This document shows positions 26,717 to 35,454 of a DNA stretch of 64,000 nt, one piece after another; position 1 is the stretch's first letter, and each line of letters opens with the position of its first letter. The position numbers and the translations under genes are program-made. The notes below the pieces were generated by a model. The model was given only the letters and a program-made list of their open reading frames with translations, searched no databases and was not told where the DNA came from. This stretch comes from Edaphobacter modestus (GTDB lineage: Bacteria; Acidobacteriota; Terriglobia; Terriglobales; Acidobacteriaceae), in contig NZ_SHKW01000001.1 in assembly GCF_004217555.1 (NCBI RefSeq), positions 5,208,001 to 5,272,000 on the forward strand. Direction: 5' to 3'.

Positions 26717-27868
26717 TCAGGCTGGCACCGGCGCATTTTGCTCGATCAGATTCTGAGCCTTGAGTTCTGCCCAGAACTCGGCAGGAATTTTGGTTTGCAT
26801 GGAGGTGTAATCCGCAAGGATCTGCTGTTCGCTGCTGGCGCCTACAACCAGGGCTGCAGCGCTGTCAGGCGCGGCAGAGAATTGAAGCGCCGCAGTCCGG
26901 AGATCGACTCCATGATTACTTGCAACCTCGCGAAGCCTCTTGCGTTTTTCAAGAAAGGCAGGCGGAATCTTGTATGACTCCTTCCCGTAGTTGTAGCGTG
27001 GACTTCCCGTGATAAACCCTGCGTTGAGTGATGAGCCGATCACGAAAGACACGCTCTTGGTCTTGGCCGCCGGAAACACTTGATCCAGGGCATTCTTGTG
27101 GTCGATCAGAGAATACTGAGAGGCCAGAAGACATACATCCGGATCTGCGACCTCAAGCAGTCGCATAATTGGCTCTGGCGTGTTGACGCCGATACCCCAG
27201 CCTTTGATCAATCCCTCTTCCCGCATGCGGGTGAGTTCAGGAAATGCGCCCTTTCGGGCAATCTCGTACTGCTCCTGCCAGGGTGTCGGAAGATTCTTGT
27301 TGTCCGACGAGATGTCATGCACGAAGGCGATGTCGAGGCTGTCAATACCGAGTCTTTGCAGACTGTCTTCAATGGAACGTCGCACGCCAGACGCCGTGTA
27401 ATCGTAGACCACATCGTTCGGCGAGGGAGAAAACGGGAAATACTCCTTATTCTTCGCGGTCTTCGATGCCTTGAGGAGCTTGCCGACCTTCGAGGAGAGG
27501 ACGTATTCACTTCGATTTTTGTTGTGAAGAAAGTTGCCGTATCTACGCTCAGCTAAACCCAATCCGTACCACGGAGCCATGTCATAGTAACGAACCCCGG
27601 CATTCCAGGCGGCTTCGATGGTGGCATACGCATCTTTATCGGTAACGACCGCGAATTCATTTCCGAGCGGAACCCCTCCTATACCAAATCTGAAAGGCGG
27701 CTTATAGTGCCCTTTGTTGCTGCTGCTGACAGCCTGCTCCATACTGCTGCTCCCAATCATTTCTGATGCACCTGACGCAGAAGCGGCTCTGGGCAGAACT
27801 GCTGTCGCCACCGCCATGGCCGATCCTTTGATAGTAATGCTCAAGAAATCTCTTCTCGTATTCATCAT
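26717..27868 (-). CDS. Aldo/keto reductase with twin-arginine signal
   Basis: A 383-residue aldo/keto reductase of the D-threo-aldose/L-fucose dehydrogenase-like branch. It begins with a twin-arginine leader (NTRRDFLSITIKG) and an alanine-rich h-region ending near residue 33, so it may be exported, which is unusual for an NAD(P)H enzyme. The tetrad residues are Asp96, Tyr101, Lys127 and His184. The start ATG overlaps the stop of the cupin gene (ATGA at 27865-27868). A C-terminal part GASSEQQILADYTSMQT matches the cofactor-binding loop. Co-transcribed with the other reductase. Confidence 0.9.
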   Translation of the reverse strand: MMNTRRDFLSITIKGSAMAVATAVLPRAASASGASEMIGSSSMEQAVSSSNKGHYKPPFRFGIGGVPLGNEFAVVTDKDAYATIEAAWNAGVRYYDMAPWYGLGLAERRYGNFLHNKNRSEYVLSSKVGKLLKASKTAKNKEYFPFSPSPNDVVYDYTASGVRRSIEDSLQRLGIDSLDIAFVHDISSDNKNLPTPWQEQYEIARKGAFPELTRMREEGLIKGWGIGVNTPEPIMRLLEVADPDVCLLASQYSLIDHKNALDQVFPAAKTKSVSFVIGSSLNAGFITGSPRYNYGKESYKIPPAFLEKRKRLREVASNHGVDLRTAALQFSAAPDSAAALVVGASSEQQILADYTSMQTKIPAEFWAELKAQNLIEQNAPVPA

Positions 27869-28371
27869 TTCCTCTCTTTTGAATTAGTTGGCGTCCAGAA
27901 ATCGTCAGGCAAATTAACAACGATCGGCTCTGGCGTACTTCGCACCACCACCCATCGAAATGGGTGCTCCTTCGAAGGGTTGAGTTCCTGATGTGGCAAC
28001 CAACTCGGCACATGCAGAAAATCGCCCGCCTCAACAGTGGCCGAGTGCTCTCCGAAGTCGCCCCACCGCACGCAAGCCTCTCCTTCGAGGACGTAAACGA
28101 CGGTATCCTGTTCGCCGTGGTGGTGAATGCCGGTCTTCGCTAAGGGCTCGACCACAAATATGCCTGCCCATAACGAGGAGGCGATCCCATGCATTGCTGC
28201 AATGGCAGACAACCTCAGCGACCCCGGTGTCTGCTGGGTTTCGCTGCTCAGCTCAGCGGGATGCACAACGCTGAGCGTTAATTGCGCTTTGGGTTCAGGT
28301 AATCCGCGCATAGCTATTTCCCTTTGAATCGCGAACACATCGGTCAGCGATTGGGTGGACGAGCGAATCAT
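27865..28371 (-). CDS. Cupin-domain protein
   Basis: A 168-residue single-domain cupin when started at the ATG at 28371 (MIRSSTQSL). Motif 1 is GIHHHGEQDTVVYVLEGE and motif 2 is AGDFLHVPSWLPHQE; the histidines and glutamate would bind a metal. A longer version starts with TTG at 28422, but that codon lies 4 bp from the operator palindrome and would leave no room for a leader. Cupins of this type may isomerise or decarboxylate small acids, or sense them. First gene of the operon with two aldo/keto reductases, divergent from a TetR regulator. Confidence 0.85.
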   Translation of the reverse strand: MIRSSTQSLTDVFAIQREIAMRGLPEPKAQLTLSVVHPAELSSETQQTPGSLRLSAIAAMHGIASSLWAGIFVVEPLAKTGIHHHGEQDTVVYVLEGEACVRWGDFGEHSATVEAGDFLHVPSWLPHQELNPSKEHPFRWVVVRSTPEPIVVNLPDDFWTPTNSKERK

Positions 28372-28425
28372 TGGATATGTTTTCCATGCACTCTCCGTAT
28401 GCTTCGCTATTGATTCTAGCAAAAA

Positions 28426-28446
28426 TGTACTGTACGGTACAGTACA
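28426..28446. promoter_or_regulatory. TetR operator: perfect 21-bp palindrome
   Basis: TGTACTGTAC and GTACAGTACA are exact inverted repeats around one central G. The site lies between the divergent cupin operon and the tetR gene, as expected for the operator of the adjacent TetR protein. Confidence 0.8.
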
Positions 28447-28588
28447 TCACTAAAGTACTTAACGACAACGCTACAGGCCGGCAATCCAGAGTGGGGTCTG
28501 AAGAAAGAAGTCGCATAAAATTCTGTTGATACGGGAGAATCCAAGCTGTGGATCGCATTGAATATTTCTTTGATGCATTGGGGGATGA

Positions 28589-29209
28589 ATGCCTAAAAAG
28601 AGGTCGCGAGGAGAGGTTCGAAACGGCAAGCTTCAAAGAGTCGCAGCAGACTTGTTTCTGAAACGCGGCTATGAGGGCGTCACTGTCGACAAGATCGTCG
28701 AGCTGGCTGGCGGTTCGAAGAGTACGGTCTACAGCGAATTCGGTGGGAAGTGTGGGTTGTTCATCAGCAGTATCGAGAACCTGTGCCGCGAGTCGAATGA
28801 ACCTCTCACGAAGATCGATTACACAGGATTGAACCTTGAAGGGAGTCTAAAGAAACTCTCTTTTCACATCTTGAAGCTCATCACCGCAAAACGGTCTGTG
28901 GAGCTTCATCGTCTCGCCATCGGCGAGGCCGTGAACTGTCCCGAAGTAGGAGAGGCGTGGTACACGCACGGTCCCGCCAGAACGGCTTCGATCATACGAT
29001 CTGTGTTGGAAAGTCATCGGGACGAACTGCGAAGAACAACGGTTCCGATTGAACGCATGGCCGTGATGCTTCACGACTCATTGACGGGAGACACCCTATA
29101 CCGTCTGCTGGCGGGAGTCGGTAAGCATGAAAATGATGCCGAGCTCGAGCGATTGGCTTGCGCTGCCGTCGACGTCATTTTCGGAAACATTCTTAGCGAA
29201 GTGCCTTAA
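28589..29209 (+). CDS. TetR-family transcriptional repressor
   Basis: A 206-residue protein with a TetR helix-turn-helix at residues ~14-60 (RVAADLFLKRGYEGVTVDKI and GGSKSTVYSEFGGKCGLF) and an all-helical ligand-binding C-terminus. It is transcribed divergently from the cupin/aldo-keto reductase operon, with the perfect palindrome at 28426-28446 between them. It probably represses that operon and perhaps itself until a carbonyl or related ligand binds. The ligand cannot be inferred. Recognition-helix sequence and operator fit the TGTACnnTACA-type sites known for several TetR proteins. Confidence 0.93.
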   Translation: MPKKRSRGEVRNGKLQRVAADLFLKRGYEGVTVDKIVELAGGSKSTVYSEFGGKCGLFISSIENLCRESNEPLTKIDYTGLNLEGSLKKLSFHILKLITAKRSVELHRLAIGEAVNCPEVGEAWYTHGPARTASIIRSVLESHRDELRRTTVPIERMAVMLHDSLTGDTLYRLLAGVGKHENDAELERLACAAVDVIFGNILSEVP

Positions 29210-29734
29210 GGGCATACCTCCGCTGACTCTGTCGAGTATTGTCTATCAACCATTTTCCTGGGTTCGGATTCTCGATCGATGAAAATCGCTATCTCACTCA
29301 GGGACGTGCAGCCCGCTTACGTGAAAGCGGCTTACTCAGCTTCCGACCGCCGCGACGTCGTCGTTGAGATGGGACTGCGTCAACATCTAACGCGAAGTTC
29401 TGAGCGTCAACGTGCGTCCAGCCGGAAGCAAGAAACTCTCAGCCGAAAGCTCTTTTTTCTGAGACAGGCTTGCCCATCACGATCCGCGAGCGGAATCTCA
29501 CTTGTCGAGAACAGTGCTTAGCATTGAAAACCCCTTCGCGCTAAGTGGAGCGCGTCTTCAGCTATCCATCCTGTTGATGACCGAAGGGTTACTTGCAAAG
29601 AATCAGAGAAGAAAATCTTTACGCTCCATCCGTCGAGGCAATGAGAGGAAAATTCGGCGAGCGCTGAGTTACCATGTTGCGGCGCTGGAACACCTAGGGC
29701 GCTCGCCTCAAATGAGGTTTTTGGGAGGATGGTT
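29210..29734. other. Intergenic stretch without recognised genes
   Basis: Open frames of 60-90 codons occur but overlap one another and resemble nothing known. No clear structure is seen. Confidence 0.4.
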
Positions 29735-30124
29735 ATGGTCTTGCATTCGCGAGGATTTCTGAAAATAATGATGGCGTTTATGTCCTGTACAGCACCAGCC
29801 TCAGATCTTGGTAGTAAGGTGACAGTCTCGGGTTGGGTGATTGACTCCGCGTGCGCCTATACGAAGGGCCTCGACAAGCCAATTGGAGCGGCTTGTGCCA
29901 AGGCGTGCGCTAGAAACGGATCACCTCTAGTAATCCTGCGCGATGATGGCACTATCTTTCTGCCGATCGACAGCCGAACGCCCTCTTCCTCACAGAACTC
30001 AAAATTGATGCCGTTCGCAGGAGAGCGCATCACGGTTGTTGGTAGAGACTACGCGCGTAACGGCTCACATGGACTTGTGATTGAAAAGATCGCTTCGGAA
30101 ACCGCTAAAACGAGAGACCGGTAG
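29735..30124 (+). CDS. Small secreted hypothetical protein with conserved cysteines
   Basis: A 129-residue protein. The ATG at 29735 is chosen because GGAGG lies six bases upstream; a start two codons earlier would overlap the ribosome-binding site. An N-terminal hydrophobic stretch with MSCTAPAS may be a signal or lipoprotein-like segment. The body begins SGWVIDSACAYTKGLDKPIG and contains ACAKACARNGSPLVILRDDG, a pattern seen in uncharacterised exported proteins of Acidobacteriota and Planctomycetes. Function unknown. It stands alone among relics. Confidence 0.65.
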   Translation: MVLHSRGFLKIMMAFMSCTAPASDLGSKVTVSGWVIDSACAYTKGLDKPIGAACAKACARNGSPLVILRDDGTIFLPIDSRTPSSSQNSKLMPFAGERITVVGRDYARNGSHGLVIEKIASETAKTRDR

Positions 30125-30613
30125 TCTGAGCTACTGGCAATAATGGCCGGATTTCATCTCAGACAGGCTGTTTCCTCAGAGTGCAACGCAGCGCGTGGAC
30201 AGCGTGCAGCTGAAGATTCTGGTGCGCGACGAAAGTGCCTCCGTCGCGCTCGGCAAGGCTATGCATCGACTCTTCCCAAGAGCTACCGGGAGCGCCACGC
30301 ATATTGTGAAATTCTGGGAACAGAACGAATACCCCAGCTCGCTGCCAATGAATTCTTCTGCTTTAAGGTAGCCCAAAATGCGGCCTCGACGTCCCGCCCA
30401 ACCGCCTCTCCGAAGACCCCTCGCGCTTGTCATCGACCGCTTCGATCTGCGTCCTTACGATACGTATCGCGGCTTTGAGGATTTCTGCGTGCTCAATGAC
30501 CGCCCGGGTCCAAAAGAAGCTGTCGATCCAACATTCAGAATTCGTCTCGCTTTGCCGACTTACCATGTCGCACAGAAAAGCTTTGTGAGCACCACAAGAC
30601 TCGTAAGATTCAC
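30125..30613. other. Stretch with broken, unrecognised coding fragments
   Basis: Forward frames give protein-like text (for example DRFDLRPYDTYRGFEDFCVL near 30440) interrupted by stops. I cannot assign a family. Probably another decayed gene. Confidence 0.35.
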
Positions 30614-30904
30614 TTAATCATGTCCATGTCCAGTAGCAAGCTCAGTTTCGATAAACGGTCCGTAGAAGCTGGAGCCTGCATTATTCACGAGAGCATTAAT
30701 TTTAATTCCACGCCTTAAGACCTCTGCATGGAGGTTCTCCGCAGATGCCGGATTTGAAAGATCATAGGTGATCACGAATGCATGCGCGCCGTGCTTTCCT
30801 TTATTTAGTCGCACATCGCGAGCACACTCTAACGCCATCACTGAAAAATATAAAGCTCCTGCAATAACAAACTTCTTAAAGGTTAATGAAAATCGTGCGA
30901 CTGC
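30614..30904 (-). pseudogene. Short-chain dehydrogenase fragment
   Basis: The frame contains YDLSNPASAENLHAEVLRRG and INALVNNAGSSFYGPFIETEL, the central NAG motif region of classical SDRs. The Rossmann N-terminus with the glycine motif and the catalytic YxxxK part are missing. It is joined in frame to the end of the DnaE2 relic, producing a nonsensical chimera. Confidence 0.75.
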
Positions 30905-31855
30905 AGTTCCAACCCGCTGCTGGATAATTCCAGCAAAGCGAACCGCTTTTACATGGAGCACATTGTCTTGGTTTTGAAGTATTCCTTCGACGAATAGAAA
31001 CTTACTGCGAGTGACCACCAAGCGATCTCGGTCATACAGATCCGGTGTGACGATGACATTGGCGATGCCGGTTTCATCTTCCATTGAGATAAAAATGAAC
31101 CCCCTTGGCCGTACCAGGACGCTGCCGAGCGATGACGCAGCCGGCAGTTCGCAGAACACCCCATCTTTGCACTCCGGCAACTCGTCCGCCGTCAAAGCTC
31201 CAGTCATCGCAACTCAGGGCGCCGGCGATACATAGGGTGTCTGTCGATCGTGAGACCAGTTCCGGCATCGTCAGCGACAAGGCGTTCTTCGAGGTCCATC
31301 TGTCGGAGCGGCAATGTTTTAGAATCATCTTTCAACCAGTCGCTCTGCTGTCTGAGTAGAGGCCCCTCTAGCTTGCCGGCGCGTTCCACTGGCCAGAAAG
31401 CATCCCGGCGATGGGCAATTCCTTCGATCTTATTCAACGCTCCGATTCGGGCAAGGAGCGTGAGTTCTTTCCTGTCCAGCGGCGGGACGCGCACGGCAAG
31501 ATCCTCCGCCGAGCAGAAGGGGGACCATCCAGCGCGCGAGATCCTACGAGTGCTTCTGCCGACCGCTTCCGCAGACGTTTCGCATAACTCAGTCCCAATC
31601 GCAAAGACAAGGTTCCGTTTGATTCGTATTCGATAGTGCAAGGCCAATCCGACGTCTGAACGTCGATCGGTTTCACACGCAGGCCATGCCGTTGAGCTTC
31701 CTTCACCAGCACAGCAGATGAGTAAAAGCCCATTGGCTGATTGTTGAGGATGGCACAGATAAAAGCTGCAAGATACTTCACCTTGAAATACGCCGATGCG
31801 CTTGCCGCGTGCGACTCTGGAAAGCCATAAAGGGCAAAGTAACTGATATTTTGGA
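30905..31855 (-). pseudogene. Error-prone DNA polymerase DnaE2 relic (C-terminal third)
   Basis: Three reverse frames give consecutive DnaE2 parts: KYLAAFICAILNNQPMGFYS (near 31770), PPLDRKELTLLARIGALNKI with LEGPLLRQQSDWL (31330-31500), RQRPGTAKG (near 31110), and the OB-fold FIFISMEDETG with VTPDLYDRDRLVV (30990-31110). At least two frameshifts separate them. The PHP and palm domains are absent. DnaE2 normally acts with ImuA/ImuB in damage-induced mutagenesis; neither partner is seen here. Confidence 0.88.
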
Positions 31856-32036
31856 CAATATTATTCTGGGTAGGGGTGTCGGATGTCCTCGATCCATGTG
31901 TGTAACGGATGTTCCGGTACAGCTCAGTAGCTGGAAGCTGACGTGCTCGCGGAGTGACTCGGGAGTCGCTGTTTCCGTGGCAAGTGGCGGGCTGGTTTCA
32001 TTTGACTCGAGAAAGCGTTGTCTGGCGAGTAAAAGT

Positions 32037-32254
32037 TTATTGAGCGAGTTGGGCTAGATAAGACTCAACCGCAGGCCAACTATCGGCCTTGGCAGACAGA
32101 GCAACATATCCATCCGGACGGACAATCCAAAGACCACCGGCGTGGAATGGCATGCGCGCTATCGGTTCAACGATTTTGGTGTATTTTTCCAGCAAGCGCG
32201 GAGGTACGCTCTCAGGTTGGGCATAAAGGACAAATCGCGGCGTATTCCCGTAGC
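32037..32254 (-). pseudogene. FAD-dependent monooxygenase, C-terminal fragment
   Basis: The frame ending at the TAA at 32037-32039 contains RFVLYAQPES, FHAGGLWIVRPDGYVALSAK and VESYLAQLAQ, typical of the C-terminus of phenol-hydroxylase-like FAD monooxygenases. It begins directly at the edge of the IS481-type fragment. The matching N-terminus lies on the other side of that fragment. Confidence 0.75.
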
Positions 32255-32485
32255 CTAGGTGTTTAGTCCCGGCATTTGATGGATTGGGTCGAGTGTAAAT
32301 CTGTCTGGGTCGTGGGTCCAGAGTTTGCAGATGGCTTCGTAGGGTGTGAGGCCGCGTAGTGTCTTGAGTCGTCTGGCGAAGTTGTAGGCTGCGATGAAGT
32401 CGGACAAGTGCGCTTTGTGTTGTTGGTGGGTGTTGTAGAAGAAGCGTTTGACCGTGGCTTCCTTGATGGTGCGGTTCCCGTCCGG
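32255..32485 (-). mobile_element. IS481-family transposase 3' fragment
   Basis: The reverse frame reads NRTIKEATVKRFFYN, SDFIAAYNFARRLKTLRGLT, PYEAICKLW and ends HQMPGLNT-stop, the C-terminus of IS481-type DDE transposases. The catalytic DDE core and the 5' end are absent. TGTTTAGTC at the left edge fits an IS481-type terminus. The fragment lies inside the FAD monooxygenase relic. Confidence 0.85.
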
Positions 32486-32916
32486 GCGTCCCAAAGTGCA
32501 GGACACGCCCTCCGCCTTTTCTTGGAAGTTTTCAATTCCGTCTGGCGTTCCACCTTCACGCCGAGGAGGGCAAGATGTTCTTCCAAGAGCCGCTCCGTTT
32601 CGCTCTGAGGAATCATCAAGACGAACTTATGGGTGGAGTCCACACCTGTCATATCTAGGTGGGCGATTTCATCGTTGCCGGACAAGATATTGACGCTCTC
32701 GGTTTTCAATCCAGCGCGAATAAACTGGTCCGCAAAGTCGGCTTCCATACGATCGAGAAGTTCGAGAGTACGAGCCCACAACACTAGAGCCTTCGATTTA
32801 TCTGTCCGTGCATCATTTTTGTCGACGATTCGAGTTGACAATCCGTAACGGGCCAGCTCGGACGCCATGGTTAGTCCTACAGGTCCTGCTCCAGCGATCA
32901 AAATATCGGTCTTCAT
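32486..32916 (-). pseudogene. FAD-dependent monooxygenase, N-terminal fragment
   Basis: From the ATG at 32916 the frame gives a clean FAD-binding Rossmann start (ILIAGAGPVGLTMASELARYG), LVLWARTLELLDRM and the substrate-domain start HKFVLMIPQSETERLLEEHL. It runs until ELKTSKKRR and then into IS481-derived sequence. The middle of the monooxygenase is missing, so insertion was accompanied or followed by deletion. Confidence 0.85.
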
Positions 32917-33189
32917 TCCGTACTCTCCAATCTTTGGCGATAGTGCCTCAAGTCGGGGGGTCGATTTCGGAACCTTTGTCTGGACAGGAGCTAGCGTACA
33001 CGACCTCAGGACGATTTGGAACGAACAACTACTGTTTTTGCCGGGAATTGCCGCAATTCCGCCGAAGTCTTAAAAGTGTCCTTATGGCGAATCACTGGGA
33101 CACGAAATGCACCAATGAACGGTGCGGACACCGTAAGGGCAATCATCACGCCATGGCGTCGAGGAAGACGCATAGTGGGCTGGTGTGCC

Positions 33190-34400
33190 GCCCCGGCATG
33201 AAGGACGGCCGATATGAATACGCTTGTCGACCTCGGTACCGGAACCGCGTTCCTTTACCCAGCTGTTACAACCATAGCCCAGACTTCTTTCTGGCACACG
33301 GCATCGCCCCTGATACTTACTTCGAAGCAGGCATTTTTGATCATCGGCCTTGTGCTGACAGGCAACACCCTCGAGAGCCGCGCTAAAGGCCAGACTGCCG
33401 TCGCATTACGGAAGCTCGTGCAAATGCAACCGCAAATTGCACGTGTTCTGCGAGATGGCGCGGAATATGACCTGCCTCTGGAGGCCATTCAGCGCGACGA
33501 CCTCATCCTGGTGCGTCCAGGAGAACGCATTCCGACCGACGGCGAAATTGTCTACGGAAAGAGCAGTGTGGATGAGTCCATGCTCACGGGAGAATCCTTG
33601 CCGGTTGAAAAGACTGCAAGCGACCGGGTCATGGGTGGCACTCTCAATCAGACCGGGACCTTCCATTATCGTGCCACGACCCTCGGTGCGGACAGCACCT
33701 TGGCACAGACCGTCCGGCTGTTGCGCGAAGCTCAGGTATCGCATGCGCCGATTCAGAGACTCGCTGACAGTATCAGTGCGATCTCTGTACGACCGTTTTG
33801 GGCATCGCAATCGTCACGTTCTTTGCATGGCACTTCTTTGCACCTGGCTTGGGAATTATGCAGGGCTTTACCGCAGCGGTCACTGTGCTCGTGATCGCTT
33901 GCCCCTGCGCCATGGGCCTGGCCGTCCCCACTGCGGTGATGGTGGCAAAAGAGCGGGAAGCTACTTTTGGGCTTGTCATCAAAGGTGGAGAGACACTCCA
34001 AAAGCCCGAGAAGGTTGACACGGTGGTGCTCGACAAAACCGGCACGATTACGGCAGGTCGCCCCGAGGTCACTCATCTTCTCCTCCCGCCAGAGAGCAGC
34101 ATTGACGTCATCGGAGACAATCCGCCTACCTCTGAGGATCGTGTGCTTCGAATTGTTGCTGCACTCGAACGCGCCAGCGAACATCCTCTGGCTGCGGCTG
34201 TAGTTCGCTATGCTCAACAGCACGGTCTGAACCTGCCGCAGTTGGAGAGCTTTGAATCGCAGACGGGCCATGGTGTCGTCGGCATTGTCGAAGGCAATTT
34301 GACGGTGATTGGCAACGCAGCGTTGATGAAGAACAACAGCATCTCCGGACAGACTTTGACGGCAGCTGCTCGGACATGCCAAGCTCGCGGATACTACGGT
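33190..34400 (+). pseudogene. Copper/heavy-metal P1B-type ATPase relic
   Basis: Two frames carry P1B-ATPase parts: [18 protein letters not shown], the actuator loop [12 protein letters not shown], the metal-site helix with CPCAMGLAVPTAV, the phosphorylation motif DKTGTITAG, and the SEHPLAAAVV motif of the nucleotide domain. A frameshift near 33785 separates actuator and membrane helix. After VIGNAALM (near 34320) the sequence degenerates, and the hinge motif GDGxND and last helices are missing. Metal-binding N-terminal domains are also absent. Confidence 0.88.
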
Positions 34401-35454
34401 GTACCTGCATCTGTCGCGACGCCATCTGCACGCGGTTGCCAGTCCGCTGGAGGCGATCGATGTATCCAGAACCGAAGAGGTGAAACACTCCAGGAGACGC
34501 GCGAAGCGATGAGCCGGCTCACCCTCGAGGTGACCGACATCATTCGCGCATCGGGCAGCGGATTCTCCGAACGGCACGGATCGCACCTGGCCTTGCAGCA
34601 CCACAAGGTGATGGACGCTATCGTCCGTTGCCGCACTGACACCCCAAGCGTTCGTGGACGAAGGGCTTAAGTTGAATAGAGCGGTAGGACGAGCGAATTC
34701 CTACATAGGAAGCTTGGCTATGATGTTGGCATGTTCTATTCGAAGTTCGGCCAGTTCTATTTCCAGCATCGATGTTTCGACAGGACCGATAGATTGTCTA
34801 CGGCCATCAATCTTGGATCCGCTTAGTCTCGACTGGAGCGAATCAATCTGCGAGTTTATTGACGCCAAACGAACTTCTGTATTGATGAGAAAACGCTGCA
34901 TAACGCAAGTCTACGCGCTAATGTGTTCCGCACCATGCCCAAGTCTTTGGGGCACATCAATCTCTTCCACAAGGGAATGGTTGCCCTGCTGTAAAAGATT
35001 CTCATTATTTTCCAACAGCCAAATCGAAATGCTTGCCTTTTCGTTGAGTTGGTAATGGATGAGTTACAGATTCACTTCTACTGAACGGCACGATACGCTT
35101 TTCAGGCGTATGGTTGATCTAGAAGCAGGGCCATTCTTCTTGCCTTCGGTTGTCCATTGCTTAGCTCCGACGCGCACCTTTCGCGTAGACAATAAGTACA
35201 GGATCCTATACCGGATCTGTCCGTTCATCTCGCCTGAATACGACCTGGTGAGATTTCTGAGATAGGCCGAGTTTTAGACTCATCCTTCGCTCCAGCTAGA
35301 TGATAGCCAAATGTTTTTCTGCTTCACGCTGGAGACACGAGTCTTCTCAGGGGTCCGTAGGCCAAGCGTACTTCGAGTGCTTAGTTTGTCTGACATGCCT
35401 TCGCGCATTCACTCTTGACACTGCTCTATGAAGCAGTGATGAAAGCAGGCACGT
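34401..35454. other. Mostly non-coding stretch before the GT4 gene
   Basis: Apart from the possible small gene at 34701-34901, nothing is recognised. Just before the GT4 gene a TTGACA box (35415-35420) overlaps a 7-bp inverted repeat CACTGCT/AGCAGTG (35419-35438), a possible operator. Confidence 0.4.
34701..34901 (-). CDS. Possible small coiled-coil protein
   Basis: A 66-codon frame with regular heptad-like leucine/isoleucine spacing (TEVRLASINSQIDSLQSRL and MLEIELAELRIEHANIIAKL). No ribosome-binding site precedes the ATG and no family is recognised. It could be a real small protein or chance. Confidence 0.3.
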   Translation of the reverse strand: MQRFLINTEVRLASINSQIDSLQSRLSGSKIDGRRQSIGPVETSMLEIELAELRIEHANIIAKLPM

